Origin: Candidatus Electronema sp.
GTDB taxonomy: Bacteria > Desulfobacterota > Desulfobulbia > Desulfobulbales > Desulfobulbaceae
Assembly: GCA_026645415.1 (NCBI GenBank)
Contig: JAPEVH010000012.1
Coordinates: 1 to 36,731, forward strand
Reading direction: 5' to 3'
Length of the DNA stretch: 36,731 nucleotides
Shown here: piece by piece, positions 16,294-23,535 of the stretch
How the letters are laid out: every line of letters starts with the position of its first letter
Numbering within the stretch: position 1 is the first letter of the stretch
The notes under the pieces: generated by a model
Databases searched by the model: none
Told to the model about the DNA's origin: nothing
What the model saw: only the letters and a program-made list of their open reading frames with translations
Position numbers and translations under genes: made by a program

Positions 16294-16827
16294 ATGAAAC
16301 CTGCCAGTTTCTTTGCTTCAGCTCCGTGGCCGCGTGCTCTGCAAATGAGTTCTGCGCTAGGCACCGTCTTGATTGCAGGAGTCAGCATTGGTGCTTATCG
16401 TGCTGTTCCAGTGCCAAGCGGCTTCACCCATTATTTTGGCCTTATGGTTGCTCTACTTCCACCCAGCCTCTTTTTCTGGAGCTTTGCGACGATTGTCACT
16501 GGCTATACCGTGTCTCAGCATGAGCTGATCATTCACCGACTGTTTTGCTCCACTACTATTCCTTTGGCAGGTATCCGCCAAGTGTATCTTGAGTCTGCCC
16601 TCTGCAAAGATGCAACCCGCTTGATTGGCAATGCCGGGCTGTTTGGTTTCAGCGGGCTGTATCAGAGTCCTCGGCTGGGGCGTTTCCGCCTCTTTGCCAC
16701 TGATTTCAAACACGCGGTGGTACTGGTACTGGCAGACAGAACCGTTGTTATCACCCCAGAGGCGACGCAAGCCTTTGCAGATTATCTCCACCGTCTTTTC
16801 CCTGCTGTAAAAACTGTTGCAATCTGA
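16294..16827 (+). CDS. Membrane protein with a bacterial PH-like domain
   Basis: The 177-residue protein has two N-terminal hydrophobic segments (about residues 15-35 and 43-65: 'LMVALLPPSLFFWSFATIV'). A soluble part follows with 'VSQHELIIHRLFCSTTIPLAGI' like elements, 'GNAGLFGFSGLYQSPRLGRF' and 'RTVVITPEATQAFADYLHRL'. This layout is that of bPH-type (PH domain-like) membrane proteins, in which a beta-sandwich reads YTVS..L.I..L....IPL..I. The role is unknown. The ATG at 16294 is preferred over an in-frame TTG at 16288. It lies 39 bases after sbcC and may be cotranscribed with it. Confidence 0.7.
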   Translation: MKPASFFASAPWPRALQMSSALGTVLIAGVSIGAYRAVPVPSGFTHYFGLMVALLPPSLFFWSFATIVTGYTVSQHELIIHRLFCSTTIPLAGIRQVYLESALCKDATRLIGNAGLFGFSGLYQSPRLGRFRLFATDFKHAVVLVLADRTVVITPEATQAFADYLHRLFPAVKTVAI

Positions 16828-16838
16828 CTCGATACGCT

Positions 16839-16931
16839 TTAAGTCAAAGAGACTTGAATGCGCCGACCCAATGCCTTGGCAAATTTCTCCAGCGTGGAAA
16901 GGCGAATGTCTGTTACACTTGGAACTTGAAT
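16839..16931 (-). pseudogene. Relic of an XRE-family (antitoxin-type) HTH protein, C-terminal end only
   Basis: Thirty codons on the minus strand end in a stop at 16839 and read IQVPSVTDIRLSTLEKFAKA then LGRRIQVSLT. The phrase xxIRLSTLEKFAKALGRRIQVSL is the C-terminal half of small XRE/HigA-type DNA-binding antitoxins. An in-frame stop at 16932-16934 and the lack of an upstream HTH half show the rest is gone. It is a gene remnant, probably of a lost toxin-antitoxin module. Confidence 0.6.
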
Positions 16932-17045
16932 TCACCCAAAGAAAAAATTATGTTGTAGAGCAATGCTTGGGTTATAATAAGATACCAGCATAATGCTGCG
17001 GCAAGGAGGAGGCCGCAAAAGAAAAATTAGCAACCAGTTATAAAT

Positions 17046-17927
17046 ATGCTAAAAATCATAGCATTGGTTTTGCTGATTGCTTGGCTGCCCTCCGGCTGTA
17101 TTGCTGCGCGGGAACAAGCATCAGCATCAGAACGAGTGGGCCAGTCAAACTTCTGCTGGCCTTTAACGACCTTTCGATATTCACGAAGTGTTGCCAGCGG
17201 CGACTGGCTTGCCTCAAGAGGTAGAGGCTCTTGGCATCTTGGCGTAGACATGTTTGCTCCGACCGGCTCTCCTGTGCGCGCCATTGCTGACGGAGTCGTC
17301 TATGACATTTCTCATGGCGGTTGGGGGAGTGGCAATGTCGCAATTATGGTCAAACATACATTAGCAGATGGCCGCTGGTTTATTGCTCTGTATGGGCATA
17401 TCAGAAATTCGCAAGGATTGCATAAGGGGAGTCAAGTACGAGCCTGTAGTACTATTGGCATAGTGGGCTGCTATAGCTGTGGTTCTCATCTGCATTTCGG
17501 TGTGATCACTCCAAATACCTTTCCTCATGCCCCGTATGGGACCAGTAAGCGAGCTGACCACAACCATTTTGTAGATCCTCTCTATTTTCTGCGTACTGGT
17601 CGTCCTAGTGAAGGAAGAGAGAGTATGCTGCAATCAACAGTTCCTTCTGAAAAAGCAACAGACAATGTGACTACCGATAAAGCAGTTTCTCTGCGCTCTG
17701 AAAACAAAAAGCACAAGGCTAAAAAGGAGGGGATAACGTCCCGATCAACAACTAAAAAACTTGTTCAGAGTACAAAAAGTAGTCGAAAAAAAAAGCAGAT
17801 TGTTAAGAAGAAAAATAGTCGCAGCAAAAAGCACGTTGTTAAGAGTGCAAAAAAGCGCGCAACTAGCAAGGTGCGTTCTTTGACAACTCGTTCCAAACGT
17901 GCTGTATCTGCTCGTGGACGGCACTAA
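17046..17927 (+). CDS. M23-family (LytM) peptidase with a long lysine/arginine/serine-rich tail
   Basis: The 293-residue protein starts with a hydrophobic signal sequence ending LPSGC (C18), a slightly atypical lipobox, so a lipoprotein is likely but not certain. The LytM domain carries HxxxD (H64, D68 in 'WHLGVDMF') and HxH (H148, H150 in 'GSHLHFGV'), the zinc ligands of active M23 endopeptidases. These cut peptidoglycan cross-links or act as amidase activators in the periplasm. From about residue 200 the sequence becomes extremely basic and low-complexity (KKHKAKK, SRKKKQIVKKKNSRSKKH, TTRSKRAVSARGRH), resembling a histone H1 tail. Its last 65 bases overlap the 3' end of tmk on the other strand. 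Confidence 0.85.
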   Translation: MLKIIALVLLIAWLPSGCIAAREQASASERVGQSNFCWPLTTFRYSRSVASGDWLASRGRGSWHLGVDMFAPTGSPVRAIADGVVYDISHGGWGSGNVAIMVKHTLADGRWFIALYGHIRNSQGLHKGSQVRACSTIGIVGCYSCGSHLHFGVITPNTFPHAPYGTSKRADHNHFVDPLYFLRTGRPSEGRESMLQSTVPSEKATDNVTTDKAVSLRSENKKHKAKKEGITSRSTTKKLVQSTKSSRKKKQIVKKKNSRSKKHVVKSAKKRATSKVRSLTTRSKRAVSARGRH

Positions 17928-18471
17928 CTGACTGCGTGGCATCAACCCGGCAAATACAGGAATCGGTAAACGCGGCAAAAATGGCGGCAGTTTTGCGCAG
18001 CGCATCAAGTTGCTCAAAGGCATTGGGTTGCTCACCGCGACCTATGCGGATGCGTTCCGCAGACAATTCTGGTGGCATAGTTAAAAGAATGACGAGATCG
18101 GGTTTGGGGGCAAAATTATTGCGGGCTAAAATTTCTGCTGGCTCCAATCCGCTTGCTCCTTGATAAGCAGCCGTAGAGTAGTAATAACGATCCGTTAGCA
18201 CGACACTGCCTGTAGCGAGAGCAGGGGCGATTAACTCCTGCACATGCAGTCGCCGATCTTGGATGAATAGCTCTAGTTCCTCTTCTGGGGTACAGGTGCT
18301 GCGATTAACGTACAATTCACGGATGCGACGACCATAGCTACTATCAGTCGGCTCGCGGGTTTCAACTACCTCTCGACCTTGTGCTCTCAGATAATCAGCT
18401 AACAGCTTAATCTGGGTTGATTTACCAGTTCCGTCTATGCCTTCAAAAGCGATGAGCTGCCCTTTACTCAT
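17863..18471 (-). CDS. tmk: Thymidylate kinase
   Basis: The 202-residue enzyme phosphorylates dTMP to dTDP. It shows the P-loop FEGIDGTGKSTQ at residues 8-19, the 'TREPTDSSYGRRIREL' dTMP-binding DR/E-P segment, and 'DRYYYSTAAYQGA', the conserved DRY motif. The LID-like 'RIRIGRGEQPNAFEQ' region follows. The start is the ATG at 18471, overlapping the pdxA stop by ATGA. A more upstream in-frame start would extend into pdxA. It is the last gene of the min-pdxA operon and converges with the M23 gene, overlapping it by 65 bases. Confidence 0.95.
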   Translation of the reverse strand: MSKGQLIAFEGIDGTGKSTQIKLLADYLRAQGREVVETREPTDSSYGRRIRELYVNRSTCTPEEELELFIQDRRLHVQELIAPALATGSVVLTDRYYYSTAAYQGASGLEPAEILARNNFAPKPDLVILLTMPPELSAERIRIGRGEQPNAFEQLDALRKTAAIFAAFTDSCICRVDATQSVSAVHEQIQHVWNELSKNAPC

Positions 18472-19451
18472 TGTGCTCTGTTCTCTGCTATTTTCATTGC
18501 CATTTGCCAAGCCGCCCGCAGACTAGAGGCATCAGCAATTCCTTTGCCAGCAATATCATAAGCCGTACCATGATCGACAGAAGTACGAACTATAGGCAGG
18601 CCAAGCGTCACATTTACACCATCTTGAAAGTGGAGCAGTTTGAAGGGAATCAAGCCCTGATCATGATACATACAGACTACTGCGTCAAATTCACCATTCG
18701 CTGCCCGGTAAAAAATCGTATCTGGTGGCCAAGGGCCGCTAATTTCCGCCTCACCTGTAAACTGACGCAAAGCTGGCTCTATGGTTTCTATTTCTTCTTG
18801 GCCAAACATACCTTGCTCGCCGCTGTGCGGATTAAAGCCTGCCACCGCAATACGCGGTTTGCTGAAGCCAAAGTCCCGGTGCAAGGAATCAGCAGTCATA
18901 CTGATGCAATCGAGGATGTCATCGGCAGAAAGCATTGTGCTGACTTTAGCTAATGGCTCGTGGATAGTGACTAAGACCACCCGGAGTCGAGACCCAGCCA
19001 GCATCATCCGATAGCGACTGGTGCTGGTTAGCTCTGCCAGCATTTCTGTGTGGCCGGGGTAGAAAATGCCAGCCTCATGGAGAGCTTTTTTAGAAATCGG
19101 GCAAGTAACAACTGCAGCAAAATCACCCGCCAAAGCTCCCTGTGTTGCTCGGTGGATATATTTAGCCATTGCGAGCGAGGTTTCTTTGACAGGCTGGCCC
19201 CAGCGCAAATGCTCTGCATCAAGATGGGACAGGTCTAGCACTGGTACCGTGCCAAGTTTGATGGTCTGACCTAATTGCCAAGCGACTGGCTGGCTTTTGC
19301 TCTGTAGCAACCCGGCAGTGCGTTGTAATACTCCAAGATCACCGAGTACCACAGGTAGCGTTGCTTGCTCTGTTAAGCTATCAAATAATCGCAGGATAAT
19401 TTCTGGGCCAACGCCCACTGGACAGCCCATAGTGATTGCCGCAGGTTGCAT
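18468..19451 (-). CDS. pdxA: 4-hydroxythreonine-4-phosphate dehydrogenase
   Basis: The 327-residue enzyme acts in the DXP-dependent pyridoxal phosphate pathway, oxidising 4-phosphohydroxy-L-threonine with NAD(P). Motifs include 'TMGCPVGVGPEI' near the start, 'TCPISKKAL', 'GHTEMLAEL' with a metal-ligand histidine, 'NPHSGEQGMFG' and 'VCMYHDQGLIPFK' with the second metal histidine. The start at 19451 is supported by GGAGAG five bases upstream, formed from the end of yraN. The ATG at 19466 lies inside yraN and lacks this site. Confidence 0.95.
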   Translation of the reverse strand: MQPAAITMGCPVGVGPEIILRLFDSLTEQATLPVVLGDLGVLQRTAGLLQSKSQPVAWQLGQTIKLGTVPVLDLSHLDAEHLRWGQPVKETSLAMAKYIHRATQGALAGDFAAVVTCPISKKALHEAGIFYPGHTEMLAELTSTSRYRMMLAGSRLRVVLVTIHEPLAKVSTMLSADDILDCISMTADSLHRDFGFSKPRIAVAGFNPHSGEQGMFGQEEIETIEPALRQFTGEAEISGPWPPDTIFYRAANGEFDAVVCMYHDQGLIPFKLLHFQDGVNVTLGLPIVRTSVDHGTAYDIAGKGIADASSLRAAWQMAMKIAENRAQ

Positions 19452-19453
19452 TC

Positions 19454-19843
19454 TTACTCTCCGCATTCAAAGGCGTTGCGCAACAGCTCAACTCGGAAGG
19501 TGCTTTTCTCAGAAAATACTGCGGCTACATCAAAACGAGCTGCCATGTCCAAACATCGTTCGCTCATATACGTTAAGGCAGCCTTGGTTAGCCGCTGCTG
19601 TTTACGAATATCTACTGCCTCGAATGGACTACCAAATGTACTTCCGCGTCTAGTCTTGACTTCAACAAAAACTAAATAGTCGCCATCTTGAGCAATGATG
19701 TCAATCTCACCGCCAGACAAACGGTAGTTACGCTCCAAGATGATCCAGCCTTGCTGTTCTAAATAGAAAGCCGCTGCATCTTCTCCAGCCCGTCCTGTTT
19801 GACTGTTGGAAACCCTGTGCCGCTGCTTTGGCGAGGACGGCAT
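19454..19843 (-). CDS. yraN: YraN/UPF0102 family protein
   Basis: The 129-residue protein has the YraN signature: 'GEDAAAFYLEQQGWIILERN' followed by GGEIDIIAQD and LVFVEVKTR. These E/D...ExK residues form a PD-(D/E)xK nuclease-like fold (Holliday-junction-resolvase-like), but a biochemical role is not settled. The ATG at 19843 follows the minE stop by three bases. A TTG at 19846 is also in frame. It sits between minE and pdxA in one operon. Confidence 0.9.
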   Translation of the reverse strand: MPSSPKQRHRVSNSQTGRAGEDAAAFYLEQQGWIILERNYRLSGGEIDIIAQDGDYLVFVEVKTRRGSTFGSPFEAVDIRKQQRLTKAALTYMSERCLDMAARFDVAAVFSEKSTFRVELLRNAFECGE

Positions 19844-19846
19844 CAA

Positions 19847-20116
19847 TTAGCTAGGCTGTCGCTGACGTGGCTTTTCCGGTAAGGCGATGTTTAATTCTAA
19901 AATCTCACAGTCATCTTCCCGGTCCAAGGTGATCGAAATATCATCCTGGTCAATATCCACGTATTTTTTGATCACTTCCAGCAGCTCGTCTTGAAGCTGG
20001 GGCAGAAAAGAGGGCTGATTTCTCTGAATCTGATCTCTGGCAATCAGAATACTCAACCGTTCCTTGGCCACCTCCGCCGATCTGCGGTTGGCATGGAAAT
20101 AGTCAAAAAGGCCCAT
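19847..20116 (-). CDS. minE: Cell division topological specificity factor MinE
   Basis: The 89-residue protein has an N-terminal amphipathic MGLFDYF segment and an anti-MinCD helix ('SAEVAKERLSILIARDQ'). A C-terminal dimerisation domain follows ('LLEVIKKYVDIDQDDISITL'). MinE binds MinD on the membrane, stimulates its ATPase and drives pole-to-pole redistribution of MinCD. The start immediately follows the minD stop with no gap, so the two are translationally coupled. Confidence 0.97.
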   Translation of the reverse strand: MGLFDYFHANRRSAEVAKERLSILIARDQIQRNQPSFLPQLQDELLEVIKKYVDIDQDDISITLDREDDCEILELNIALPEKPRQRQPS

Positions 20117-20929
20117 CTAATTGCTCCCGAAAAATTTACTGAGAAGACCTTTCTTCTTCGGGTCAATGAACCGCATCTCAATTTCTTCACCAAGAAAGCG
20201 GGCCACACAGTCCTGATAGGCAAGTCCTGCATCACTATTACGATTGGCAATAACCGGTACGCCTTGGTTAGACGCAGTCAGCACGGCCTCAGATTCCGGG
20301 ATGACTCCTAATAATGGAATGGAGAGAATCTCCTGAATGTCCTTAACTGAAAGCATTTCCCCTTTCATTACTCGGTCTGGCGAGTAGCGAGTCAGTAAGA
20401 GATGCTCCTTAATTGGACTTCGGTTTTCTGCGGCCCGTTTCGTTTTACTGGCTAACAGACCAAGGATTCGATCAGAGTCGCGGACTGAGGAAATCTCTGG
20501 ATTCGTGACGACTATCGCCTCATCAGCAAAATACATGGCCATAAAGGCACCATGTTCTATACCTGCTGGTGAATCGCAGACGATATAGTCAAAAGTGTCA
20601 GCTAGTTCACCGAGAACAGCTTCTACACCTTCCATTGTCAGAGCTTCTTTATCTTTGGTCTGCGAGGCTGGCAGGATATAGAGGTTCTCAGTGCGCTTAT
20701 CCCGAATCAGAGCCTGATTCAAGCGGGCTTCTTTGTTAATTACATTGACAAAATCATAGACCACCCGACGTTCGCAGCCCATAACCAAGTCTAAATTACG
20801 CAGACCGACATCAAAATCGATCACCGCTGTCTTGTAGCCCTCCAGAGCCAAACCCATAGCAAAGGCGGCACTGGTTGTGGTTTTGCCAACACCTCCCTTG
20901 CCGGAGGTGATTACGATGATCCGTGTCAA
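20117..20929 (-). CDS. minD: Septum site-determining ATPase MinD
   Basis: The 270-residue ParA/MinD ATPase has a deviant Walker A GKGGVGKT at residues 10-17 with the signature lysine K11, then 'IDFDVGLRNLDLVMGCERR' and 'VVTNPEISSVRDSDRILGLL'. The C terminus 'KKKGLLSKFFGSN' is the amphipathic membrane-targeting helix. MinD-ATP recruits MinC to the membrane to block FtsZ assembly away from midcell. minC does not directly precede it, because a decayed reading frame lies between them. Confidence 0.97.
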   Translation of the reverse strand: MTRIIVITSGKGGVGKTTTSAAFAMGLALEGYKTAVIDFDVGLRNLDLVMGCERRVVYDFVNVINKEARLNQALIRDKRTENLYILPASQTKDKEALTMEGVEAVLGELADTFDYIVCDSPAGIEHGAFMAMYFADEAIVVTNPEISSVRDSDRILGLLASKTKRAAENRSPIKEHLLLTRYSPDRVMKGEMLSVKDIQEILSIPLLGVIPESEAVLTASNQGVPVIANRNSDAGLAYQDCVARFLGEEIEMRFIDPKKKGLLSKFFGSN

Positions 20930-20998
20930 AATATATATCCTCCCAACATATTCAACTTGTTGTTTAATGCAGGCCGGACACAGCAGATTCTCTGCAAA

Positions 20999-21526
20999 TC
21001 ACTCATATCGTATCCGTATTTGTTCAGAGGAAGTCTCTTGGCCGCTTTCTTTCTGTGAAAGTTCCTCATAAAGAGTTGATGCCCAGCGAAACCAGAGATC
21101 ATTTCCCTCATTATTATTCATGGTTATCAATTTTTTAAGAACGGCGCGCGCACCCGCAATATCAGCAAAACCTTCCTGTAAGATGCGAGCCTTCAGCAAA
21201 AGGGCTTCAGAACAAGCGGTGTCAGTCTCTAAAATTTCATCGACTAAAGATAAAGCCTCTCTGTATTCCTTTTTCTAATTTGAGACGAAGCCATTCCTTA
21301 CGAGAGAGACTACTTGTACCACCGTATTATAACAAATCTGCTAAAAGCGTTGCGCTATTATGACGAAACTTCCAAAGAAGCCCAACAATACATAATATGC
21401 CGTCTCCTGCTGAAACTAAGATGCCAATAATTCCGGGAATAAAGCTAATGCAGAAAGCAATACCAAGCTCCCGACCAATCTTCGCAGCACCTCAGCAAAC
21501 GAGGCATCATTGCCTTGTGGCTTCAT
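20999..21526 (-). pseudogene. Decayed membrane-anchored TPR-like gene between minC and minD
   Basis: Three overlapping frames together look like one protein. An ATG at 21526 gives MKPQGNDASFAEVLRRL. A shift near 21470 leads to 'GIAFCISFIPGIIGILV', a hydrophobic segment. An in-frame TAA at 21327-21329 interrupts it. It resumes 'SLSRKEWLRLKLEK', shifts again near 21263-21276 (one extra G), and continues 'EYREALSLVDEILETDTACS' and 'EALLLKARILQEG' to a stop at 20999. The helical repeats resemble a TPR protein. Two frameshifts and a nonsense codon argue for a real pseudogene, although poor base quality could produce some of them. Reading through would place a membrane TPR protein inside the min operon. 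Confidence 0.55.
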
Positions 21527-21547
21527 TGTATTTTAGAGGGTTGCGTC

Positions 21548-22381
21548 TTACAAAGACGTAATATGCAGTCTCCCTCCATGTAATCGAATCTGGATAGCTT
21601 TAAAGCGGAGGTGCTCTGGAAAATCTTCACTGACCAAGTGAACACCTGCAATAGAAACTAGCTCTGCTTCCATTTTTTGACAAAAAATACGGGCATTAAC
21701 ATTACCGTCGCAGCCAGCAAAGGCTCGCCCACGCAATGTACCATAGATATGAATACTACCAGGGGCTGAAATCTCTGCTCCTGAGCCTACTGAAGCAAGA
21801 ATCGTCAAATCACCTTGTCTAATAACAACACGTTGGCCAGAGCGTACCGGTTCAGTGAGGATATGAACATTTTCTATCTCGTCCGGCTGACTGGCTGCTG
21901 ATAGTGCTGGAGCAATAGGTAGTTCTTGTTCTACGGTTTCTTCTGAATCTTCATCTGGTGAACTGGTCTGCTCTTCCGGCTCTGGCACAGTGCGTATTCC
22001 AGCTCGTGCAGCGAGTACGGCTAGTTCCATTGCTGCGGCTTGCTGTTTCTGCTCCTCTGTACCGCCAGTAATACCAACTGGAATAAAGCCTTGATTGCGC
22101 AATAGATTGACCAACATAGCTAAGTCAACTAATTCGTTTTCGACCTGCTGCATACTGATTACGACAGGAGCATTGCGAAAGAAATCAGGAGCCTGGCCAG
22201 CTTTTTCTGCAAGCTGGGCAGCTACCGCATTCATATCTGTACTTCGTAGTGACAGCACCAGAATGGTGAAGGCGGCCCCTTTGAGGTCAAAGGCGGCTCT
22301 GCTGTCATTTTTGCCTGCTGTTCTGTCCATGCTTGGCAAAAAATAAATCCGGCTGCGTCTATCTGACGGCCCACCGGTCAT
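21548..22381 (-). CDS. minC: Septum site-determining protein MinC
   Basis: The product is 277 residues. The N-terminal FtsZ-inhibiting domain spans about residues 28-135 ('FDLKGAAFTILVLSL', 'FFRNAPVVISMQQV', 'LLRNQGFIPVGITGG'). An acidic, proline-rich linker rich in E, D and S spans about 140-185. The C-terminal beta-helix that binds MinD spans about 188-277 ('VRSGQRVVIRQGDLTILASV', 'GSIHIYGTLRGRAFAG', 'IFCQKMEAELVSIAGVHLVS'). The start overlaps the upstream gene's stop by ATGA. An internal ATG at residue 18 is an alternative. Confidence 0.95.
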   Translation of the reverse strand: MTGGPSDRRSRIYFLPSMDRTAGKNDSRAAFDLKGAAFTILVLSLRSTDMNAVAAQLAEKAGQAPDFFRNAPVVISMQQVENELVDLAMLVNLLRNQGFIPVGITGGTEEQKQQAAAMELAVLAARAGIRTVPEPEEQTSSPDEDSEETVEQELPIAPALSAASQPDEIENVHILTEPVRSGQRVVIRQGDLTILASVGSGAEISAPGSIHIYGTLRGRAFAGCDGNVNARIFCQKMEAELVSIAGVHLVSEDFPEHLRFKAIQIRLHGGRLHITSL

Positions 22382-22791
22382 TTTTTATAGGGATTATATT
22401 CAGGATATAATTTTTCTGCACATTCAGGGCAAATACCATGCGTAAACTCTGCATCACTTTGCTCTTGAATATAGAATTCCAGCGGTTGCCAATCACCCTG
22501 TTCACCTCTGATTCGACGACAAGATGCGCAGATAGGAAGCAGACCTTCAAGATATTTCATACGCTGAAACAGGTTATTGGTCAGTTTAACAACAACTAGG
22601 CAAAGAAGTACAATCATTAAACTTTCAAACAACGATTCCCGCCAGTTGACTGGTGTCTGTTCAGCACCTAAGAAATGACTTGGGATATCGAGAAATTCAT
22701 CCAGCCAGATAAGTACAATAACAAAGGCAAAAGCAGCAGACTCGTAATAGACTACCTGCCGAGAAAATAAATATTTTGCCGATGCGTTCAT
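22378..22791 (-). CDS. Membrane protein with paired CxxC motifs, first gene of the min operon
   Basis: The 137-residue protein has two hydrophobic segments (about residues 18-32 and 55-70). A conserved C-terminal block follows: 'LEGLLPICASCRRIRGEQGD' (CASC) then 'FTHGICPECAEKLYP' (CPEC). The same LPICASCxKIR...GICPxCAxxLYPE block ends many deltaproteobacterial sensor proteins. The four cysteines probably bind zinc or form a redox site. It overlaps minC by ATGA, so it is cotranscribed, but a role in division is only inferred. The family has no agreed function that I know of. Confidence 0.8.
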   Translation of the reverse strand: MNASAKYLFSRQVVYYESAAFAFVIVLIWLDEFLDIPSHFLGAEQTPVNWRESLFESLMIVLLCLVVVKLTNNLFQRMKYLEGLLPICASCRRIRGEQGDWQPLEFYIQEQSDAEFTHGICPECAEKLYPEYNPYKK

Positions 22792-22811
22792 ACGTAATGC
22801 TCCGGCTAGCC

Positions 22812-22847
22812 AACTCTTAAAGAGTTTAATGGTTTTTGTTTACTATA
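22812..22847 (-). promoter_or_regulatory. -10 element and palindrome upstream of the min operon
   Basis: On the minus strand a TATAGT -10-like box lies at 22847-22842, with no good -35 box. Downstream of it, in the would-be leader, is a perfect 15-base palindrome AACTCTT-A-AAGAGTT (22812-22826). It could bind a dimeric regulator or form a small hairpin. The start codon follows at 22791. Confidence 0.35.
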
Positions 22848-22920
22848 CCCGTTTTACGGATTAGTTCCAGCCGGAATTGCAAGCAGAGATGTTTTTTTGC
22901 TGTACGAAGGGAAGCAGGGG

Positions 22921-22954
22921 AGAGAAAAGCCTGTTCAAGCGAATCAGAACAGCT
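22921..22954 (-). terminator. Probable Rho-independent terminator after the SleB-like gene
   Basis: Read on the minus strand, AGCTGTTC (22954-22947) pairs with GAACAGGCT (22936-22928) with one bulged base and a ten-base loop. The stem is followed by TTTTCTCTCC. It begins 12 bases after the stop of the hydrolase gene at 22967. Confidence 0.5.
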
Positions 22955-22966
22955 CCTGTTGAGAGC

Positions 22967-23332
22967 TTAGTTCCGATAAAAAAGATGCGTGCCATATCTG
23001 GCAACGTAGGTTTTGTGGGAAGCCCATTGAGGATGCACGTCCTTGCGATGATAATAAGTCGCGCCTTTGGTGAAATCAGAGGTGGTCATAGCTTTCATTG
23101 CGGTCTGAAGGCACTCAACAAAAGCATCTGTCTCTGTAGGTACATAGGATTTCTGGAGGAATGTCCAGCTAAATTGATGCGGGGCTGTAACTACTTGCTC
23201 AACGGTTTTTTTACTTTGACTTGCCCGATTCAGGGTGACATGAGCAACAGCTAACTGACCAATCTGAGGTTCACTGCGGGCCTCGTGGTAAACATTCAAC
23301 GTTAGCCATAGTAATCCTTCGAGAAAACTCAT
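22967..23332 (-). CDS. SleB-family cell wall hydrolase, no signal peptide
   Basis: The 121-residue protein begins directly in the domain (MSFLEGLLWLTLNVYHEARS). It then has 'GQLAVAHVTLNRA' and 'HQFSWTF' and ends 'GATYYHRKDVHPQWA'. YHEARSE...AVAHVTLNR is the signature of the SleB hydrolase domain, a lytic-transglycosylase-like fold acting on peptidoglycan. No signal peptide or membrane segment is visible. That is more usual for phage-type lysozymes or for proteins exported another way. The ATG at 23332 has GAAAGG eight bases upstream. A GTG at 23341 is also in frame. Confidence 0.85.
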   Translation of the reverse strand: MSFLEGLLWLTLNVYHEARSEPQIGQLAVAHVTLNRASQSKKTVEQVVTAPHQFSWTFLQKSYVPTETDAFVECLQTAMKAMTTSDFTKGATYYHRKDVHPQWASHKTYVARYGTHLFYRN

Positions 23333-23358
23333 ATTTTGCACCTTTCTTTGATGTATTC

Positions 23359-23387
23359 ATCATACATCATCAACAATCATTGATCAA
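23359..23387 (-). promoter_or_regulatory. Sigma70-type promoter for the SleB-like gene
   Basis: On the minus strand TTGATC (23387-23382) and TATGAT (23364-23359) are 17 bases apart, about 27 bases before the ATG at 23332. The surrounding ATGATG-rich sequence contains short inverted repeats (GATGTA/TACATC), which could be regulatory. Confidence 0.5.
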
Positions 23388-23535
23388 TCACTTTATGATC
23401 ATCTTCTGTCATTATTATGCGCAAAATATACTTTCTTTTTTGAGAAAAGCAAGAATTATTTTTTATATAGAGTCTTTTTACTAGGATAAAGGGAAAAACT
23501 TTGAAAAATAACCAGTTACAAAATAAGGGCTAGAC

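Noticed and set aside
16453-16935. Minus-strand 160-codon frame opposite the PH-domain gene
   Set aside because: The plus-strand gene has clear membrane and PH-like features; the HTH relic is in a different frame from this one.
23342-23535. Replication origin or attachment site in the AT-rich gap
   Set aside because: No DnaA-box cluster, tRNA end or direct repeat pair is visible; a promoter for the SleB-like gene explains part of it.
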